Source of the DNA: a virus
DNA: 32,111 bases
IMG/VR virus record: IMGVR_UViG_3300030103_000509
Location: 1-32,111 of that record
Direction: 5' to 3' (one strand)
In this document: in pieces, positions 29,135 through 32,111 of the stretch
Layout: each line of letters opens with the position of its first letter
How positions within the stretch are numbered: position 1 is the first letter of the stretch
The notes under the pieces: model-generated
Databases searched by the model: none
Told to the model about the DNA's origin: nothing
The model's input: the letters and a program-made list of their open reading frames with translations, nothing else
Position numbers and translations under genes: made by a program

Positions 29135-30813
29135 TTTTAAGACCATATCAAGAGATAGCAGTACAAGATGCTTCTAATGCTTTGGACAAGCATAAGAATA
29201 CTATTGTTGTTGCACCAACGGGTGCAGGTAAAACAATTATGCTATCTGCATTGATTGGCAAACGATACAAAAAGGGCAAAAAGATTTTAGTCCTGCAACA
29301 TCGGGATGAACTTGTAGGACAGAACAAAAACAAATTCTCTCGTGTTAATCCAAAAATATCCACATCTATCGTAGATGCTTCAGAAAAAAATTGGGATGGT
29401 AGTGCAGTATTTAGTATGGTGCAGACACTATCGAGACCGAACAATTTGGCTAATATGTCTAAAGTAGACATGATGGTGATAGACGAAAGTCACCATGCCA
29501 TAGCCGATACATACATGAGAATTATCAACAAGGTTAAAGAAGCTAATGAATCTGTAGAGATTGTTGGCTTCACTGCTACACCTAATCGGGGAGATAGAAA
29601 AGGCTTGAAAGGTGTGTTCAATAACTGCTCACATCAGATCGAAATAGCTAACCTTATACGAGAGGGTTTTCTTGTGCCACCAAAGACATTCGTGATTGAT
29701 GTCGGGGTACAAAAAGATTTACAAAATGTTCGTAAAACTGTGTCAGATTTTGACATGGGACAAGTCGAGCAGATAATGAATAAACGTGCTATCAACGAGA
29801 AGATTGTTGAAGAATGGCAGGAGAAAGCAGGAAACAGAAAGACAGTTATATTCTGTAGCACTGTGGTTCATGCACAAGATCTATGTGATGAGTTTAGAAG
29901 ATCGGAGATCCGTGCAGAGATTGTGACAGGTGAGACACCATCGGAAGAGCGAAAACAAATACTACATGATCTGGAACATGGTGACGTACAAGTTGTGGTC
30001 AATGTTGCAGTATTAACAGAAGGATTTGATGCACCACCTGTCAGTTGTATTGTGCTTACAAGACCATGCTCATACAAGTCCACAATGGTACAGATGATTG
30101 GTCGTGGACTACGAACAATAGATCCTGAAGAACATCCAAACGTAATCAAGAAAGATTGTATTGTATTAGATTTCGGTACAAGTGTATTGACACATGGGTC
30201 TTTAGATGAGGGTGTGGATCTTGATGGCAAAGATAAAATGCAACAAGGATCAGCTCCTGAAAAAGTATGTCCTAATTGTAAATGTCTTATACCATTAAGT
30301 GTTCGTGTATGCCCTATGTGTGGACATGAGATCGAGATGCAAGCAAAAGAAATGCTTGAGACATTTGAGATGACAGAGGTAGATCTTATCGACAGATCAC
30401 CATTTAGATGGATTGATTTGTTTAACAATGGCAGATGTATGTCAGCTAGTGGATTTAATGGCTTTGGCTTAGTTGCACATTTAGATGACGTTTCTGTAGC
30501 CTTAGTTAAACGTACAAGGGGCAAACTTAGAGTTGTGGGTGTAGGTACTAAAGAACAAGCTTTGGCTTCTGCTGACGATTTTTTGAGGGAAATAGAAGAT
30601 AGTGACGGAGCTAAGAAAGGTAAAAGGTGGCTAAACCAAGCCATGACAGATAGACAAAGAGAAGCTTTAGCAAGGGAAAATAAAATTGTAAGTCAGTTAG
30701 ATCTTAGTTTTAGCAAGTACAAAGCGGCGTGTTGGTTAAATTATTTGTGGAATAAGAAAGAAATTGATGGCAGAGTTTTAGATTATTACGAGGGAGATGA
30801 GAATGCAGCGTAG
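29131..30813 (+). CDS. SF2 DNA helicase with zinc ribbon, RadD/UvsW-like
   Basis: The 560-aa protein has all main superfamily 2 motifs: RPYQ (Q-like, 4-7), Walker A APTGAGKT (28-35), DESH (118-121), TAT (148-150), NVAVLTEGFD (291-300) and QMIGRGLR (321-328). After the helicase core comes a four-Cys zinc ribbon (Cys380, Cys383, Cys394, Cys397: CPNC...CPMC) and a C-terminal domain of about 150 aa. The layout resembles bacterial RadD and phage UvsW-type helicases, which process branched DNA in recombination-dependent replication. It overlaps its downstream neighbour by about 11 bases. No primase or polymerase motif is present. Confidence 0.88.
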   Translation: MILRPYQEIAVQDASNALDKHKNTIVVAPTGAGKTIMLSALIGKRYKKGKKILVLQHRDELVGQNKNKFSRVNPKISTSIVDASEKNWDGSAVFSMVQTLSRPNNLANMSKVDMMVIDESHHAIADTYMRIINKVKEANESVEIVGFTATPNRGDRKGLKGVFNNCSHQIEIANLIREGFLVPPKTFVIDVGVQKDLQNVRKTVSDFDMGQVEQIMNKRAINEKIVEEWQEKAGNRKTVIFCSTVVHAQDLCDEFRRSEIRAEIVTGETPSEERKQILHDLEHGDVQVVVNVAVLTEGFDAPPVSCIVLTRPCSYKSTMVQMIGRGLRTIDPEEHPNVIKKDCIVLDFGTSVLTHGSLDEGVDLDGKDKMQQGSAPEKVCPNCKCLIPLSVRVCPMCGHEIEMQAKEMLETFEMTEVDLIDRSPFRWIDLFNNGRCMSASGFNGFGLVAHLDDVSVALVKRTRGKLRVVGVGTKEQALASADDFLREIEDSDGAKKGKRWLNQAMTDRQREALARENKIVSQLDLSFSKYKAACWLNYLWNKKEIDGRVLDYYEGDENAA

Positions 30814-31084
30814 TGAAGCTTTACAAAAAGCAGAACAATTAATCAACGGAGCTAGAGCTAGAACACATGGAGATGCAAAAGATACACATGAATCAATAGC
30901 TAAGATTATGAATGTATTGTGGAGACACAAACTTAAAGCAGAACTTACTTATGATGACATATATAAATTTTGTATAGTGCAAAAGCTTGTACGAGACTCT
31001 CAGAACCCAAAGAATATGGACAATCCAATAGATGTAATAGGATACGGAGCTTTGTGGGCAGAGGGTAAAAGTGGCAAAAATTAA
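30803..31084 (+). CDS. DUF6378-like small protein (93 aa)
   Basis: ATG 30803 is preferred over ATG 30797 because GAGGGA at 30790-30795 is better spaced. The product contains ALQKAEQLINGARARTHGDA, then TYDDIYKFCIVQKLVRDSQN and DNPIDVIGYGALWAEGK. This matches what I recall as DUF6378 (AEELINGxRxxxYGDAxxxHxxIA...KxxRxxxxxxxxDxxxDxxGYxAL), a phage family reminiscent of small NTP-pyrophosphohydrolase-like helical proteins but of unknown activity. It starts within the end of the helicase gene and overlaps the next gene by 14 bases. Confidence 0.72.
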   Translation: MQRSEALQKAEQLINGARARTHGDAKDTHESIAKIMNVLWRHKLKAELTYDDIYKFCIVQKLVRDSQNPKNMDNPIDVIGYGALWAEGKSGKN

Positions 31085-31364
31085 CGTGGATTATCAACTC
31101 AACATGAAGTCTAAGAATGACGCGCAGTACATTCGTGAGGGCAGTATAGTTGTGCCTGTTTTTTTAGAGGACAATAACGATCATGTCTTAGACCACATTG
31201 ATAAATTTATTACAGAGGCTATTGATGATACAGATGATGAGTTGTTAGGTGGTACGATAGTGGCTGAATTTTTAGGAGTCAGTCATTATTTTGATTTTAT
31301 GGTAATGGAAGAAGGAGTAAAAAAATGGAACAACATGGTAACGGGGACAGACACAATACATTAA
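31071..31364 (+). CDS. Acidic hypothetical protein (97 aa)
   Basis: Starts at GTG 31071 with GAGGG about 8 bases upstream, overlapping the end of the previous gene by 14 bases. The product is acidic: QLNMKSKNDAQYIREGSIVV, DHVLDHIDKFITEAIDDTDD and LLGGTIVAEFLGVSHYFDFM. A beta-helix-beta plan with a hydrophobic strand core is likely. No family recognised, no enzyme motif. Its place between the DUF6378-like gene and the SSB-tip protein suggests DNA or nucleotide metabolism, but only by context. Confidence 0.55.
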   Translation: MAKINVDYQLNMKSKNDAQYIREGSIVVPVFLEDNNDHVLDHIDKFITEAIDDTDDELLGGTIVAEFLGVSHYFDFMVMEEGVKKWNNMVTGTDTIH

Positions 31365-31537
31365 AGATATTGTCCGAACAATTTGCAAAGATAGGCTGGG
31401 ATAAAAAGCTACAGAATTTGACACAAGATGAAGCTCTTGCCATAATTGATGCCATTCAATCAGCTAATGGAGACAGTAGTGGCATTCTCGACCTTAATCC
31501 AAACTCAGCCATACCCGAAGACGAAATACCCTTTTAA
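31325..31537 (+). CDS. Small protein with SSB-type acidic C-terminal tip (70 aa)
   Basis: AAGGAG precedes ATG 31325, which lies inside the end of the previous gene (40-base overlap, different frame). The product has a helical core (LKILSEQFAKIGWDKKLQNL, then QDEALAIIDAIQSA) and a flexible tail ending IPEDEIPF. Bacterial SSB ends in an acidic tip of the form DDDIPF that recruits repair and replication proteins; EDEIPF is very close. There is no OB fold here, so it is not itself an SSB. It might bind or compete for host SSB-partners. Unknown family. Confidence 0.62.
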   Translation: MEQHGNGDRHNTLKILSEQFAKIGWDKKLQNLTQDEALAIIDAIQSANGDSSGILDLNPNSAIPEDEIPF

Positions 31538-31538
31538 A

Positions 31539-32111
31539 ATGTTAGAGCAAGAAATATCAAATATAATAGATAAAGCTATTGTTGATCGGAACAAAGAGGT
31601 CAAGAAAAGAACTTACATAGGTGCTTCTAGTCTTGGTGACTCTTGTTCTCGTAAAATACAGTATCGTTACATGGGTCAACCAGTTGATGATAATCGGGAT
31701 TTTGATGCAAAGACACTTCGTATATTTCAATTTGGTCACGAGATAGAATTTAGTGTAGCTGGATGGCTCAGACAAGCTGGTTTTGATTTACGAGTACAAG
31801 ACAAAAATGGCGAACAATTTGGTTTCAGCATAGCAGAAGGCGAAGTTAAAGGTCACATAGATGGTGTTATATGTAACGGACCTTTGGACACTGCATATCC
31901 TATGTTGTGGGAATGTAAGTCAGCCAATGAGAAGAAGTTTAAAGAGTTTCAAACAAAAGGTGTAGCAGTAGCTAATCCTGTGTATGCAGCACAGGTTGCT
32001 TTGTATCAAGCTTATATGCAACTAACAGACAATCCTTGTTTATTCACAGTATTAAACAAGAATACAAGCGAGATATACTATGAGTTTATACCTTTTAACA
32101 AAGCTTTAGCA
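31539..32111 (+). CDS. Cas4/RecB-like PD-(D/E)XK nuclease, 3' end cut off by window
   Basis: The gene starts at ATG 31539, one base after the previous stop, and runs open to the window edge (191 residues visible). Motifs are GASSLGDSCSRKIQYRYMG (28-46, with Cys36), FGHEIE (65-70), GEVKGHIDGVIC with Asp108, LWECKSAN with Glu125 and Lys127, and QVALY at 152-156, the QxxxY motif of RecB-family nucleases. The active site D...ExK is complete. Such nucleases resect DNA ends for the Sak4/SSB pair. A Cas4-like iron-sulphur cluster cannot be judged because the C-terminus is missing. Confidence 0.82.
   Translation, partial: MLEQEISNIIDKAIVDRNKEVKKRTYIGASSLGDSCSRKIQYRYMGQPVDDNRDFDAKTLRIFQFGHEIEFSVAGWLRQAGFDLRVQDKNGEQFGFSIAEGEVKGHIDGVICNGPLDTAYPMLWECKSANEKKFKEFQTKGVAVANPVYAAQVALYQAYMQLTDNPCLFTVLNKNTSEIYYEFIPFNKALA

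Noticed and set aside
29868-30644. Long open frame on the minus strand opposite the helicase gene
   Set aside because: It lies fully inside a helicase gene with all motifs on the plus strand, has a Ser/Cys/Pro-rich random-looking product and no ribosome binding site. It is a shadow of codon bias.

Overview
This window looks like part of the genome of a short-tailed (podovirus-like) double-stranded DNA phage of an AT-rich marine bacterium. It resembles the uncultured marine phages assigned to SAR11, SAR116 and other alphaproteobacterial hosts. The evidence is very tight gene packing (many ATGA stop/start overlaps), a strongly AT-rich base composition, a P22-type head-completion and plug set (gp4-like and gp10-like proteins), large internal virion proteins with no tape-measure or sheath genes, and several small protein families that I know mainly from marine viruses. 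Family names come from reading motifs, not from searches. The host is an inference.

Layout. 1-4565: end of an unidentified upstream gene, a GTA-type holin, a few very small genes, a GroES-like co-chaperonin, scaffold, two structural proteins and the major capsid protein, closed by two back-to-back rho-independent terminators (4564-4617). 4618-7540: a new transcription unit with a leader hairpin and a very strong ribosome binding site. It encodes two structural proteins and then an unusual run of tiny, very basic, often cysteine-containing proteins. 7540-18159: connector, adaptor and tail genes, including a protein with a full type-1 copper ligand set, a repeat-rich fibre, a large LamG/SPRY-like fibre, and a P22 gp10-like protein split into two genes. 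18192-25400: four internal virion (ejection) proteins and a T4-type lysozyme.

25365-26748 is the only part with minus-strand genes. It holds a small ribbon-helix-helix-like protein, a plus-strand DUF1064-like nuclease, a cysteine-containing unknown and a second ribbon-helix-helix-like protein. Next comes a divergent control region with overlapping perfect palindromes (26776-26806) and a good sigma70-type promoter (26841-26868). From 26909 to the end lies a recombination/replication operon: coiled-coil protein, Sak4-like ATPase, putative ssDNA-binding protein, a structured GC-richer spacer, zinc-finger protein, RadD/UvsW-like helicase, three small genes (one ending in an SSB-type acidic tip) and a Cas4/RecB-like nuclease cut off by the window edge.

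How it works together: the right part would start recombination-dependent DNA metabolism under the palindrome/promoter region. The left and middle parts make the particle, with the phage GroES likely helping capsid folding. Holin and lysozyme release progeny although their genes lie about 24 kb apart. Terminase, portal, DNA polymerase, RNA polymerase and integrase are not recognised here. No tRNA, rRNA, CRISPR array or insertion sequence was found, and no gene-free stretch exceeds 300 bases; the longest is the control region 26749-26908.
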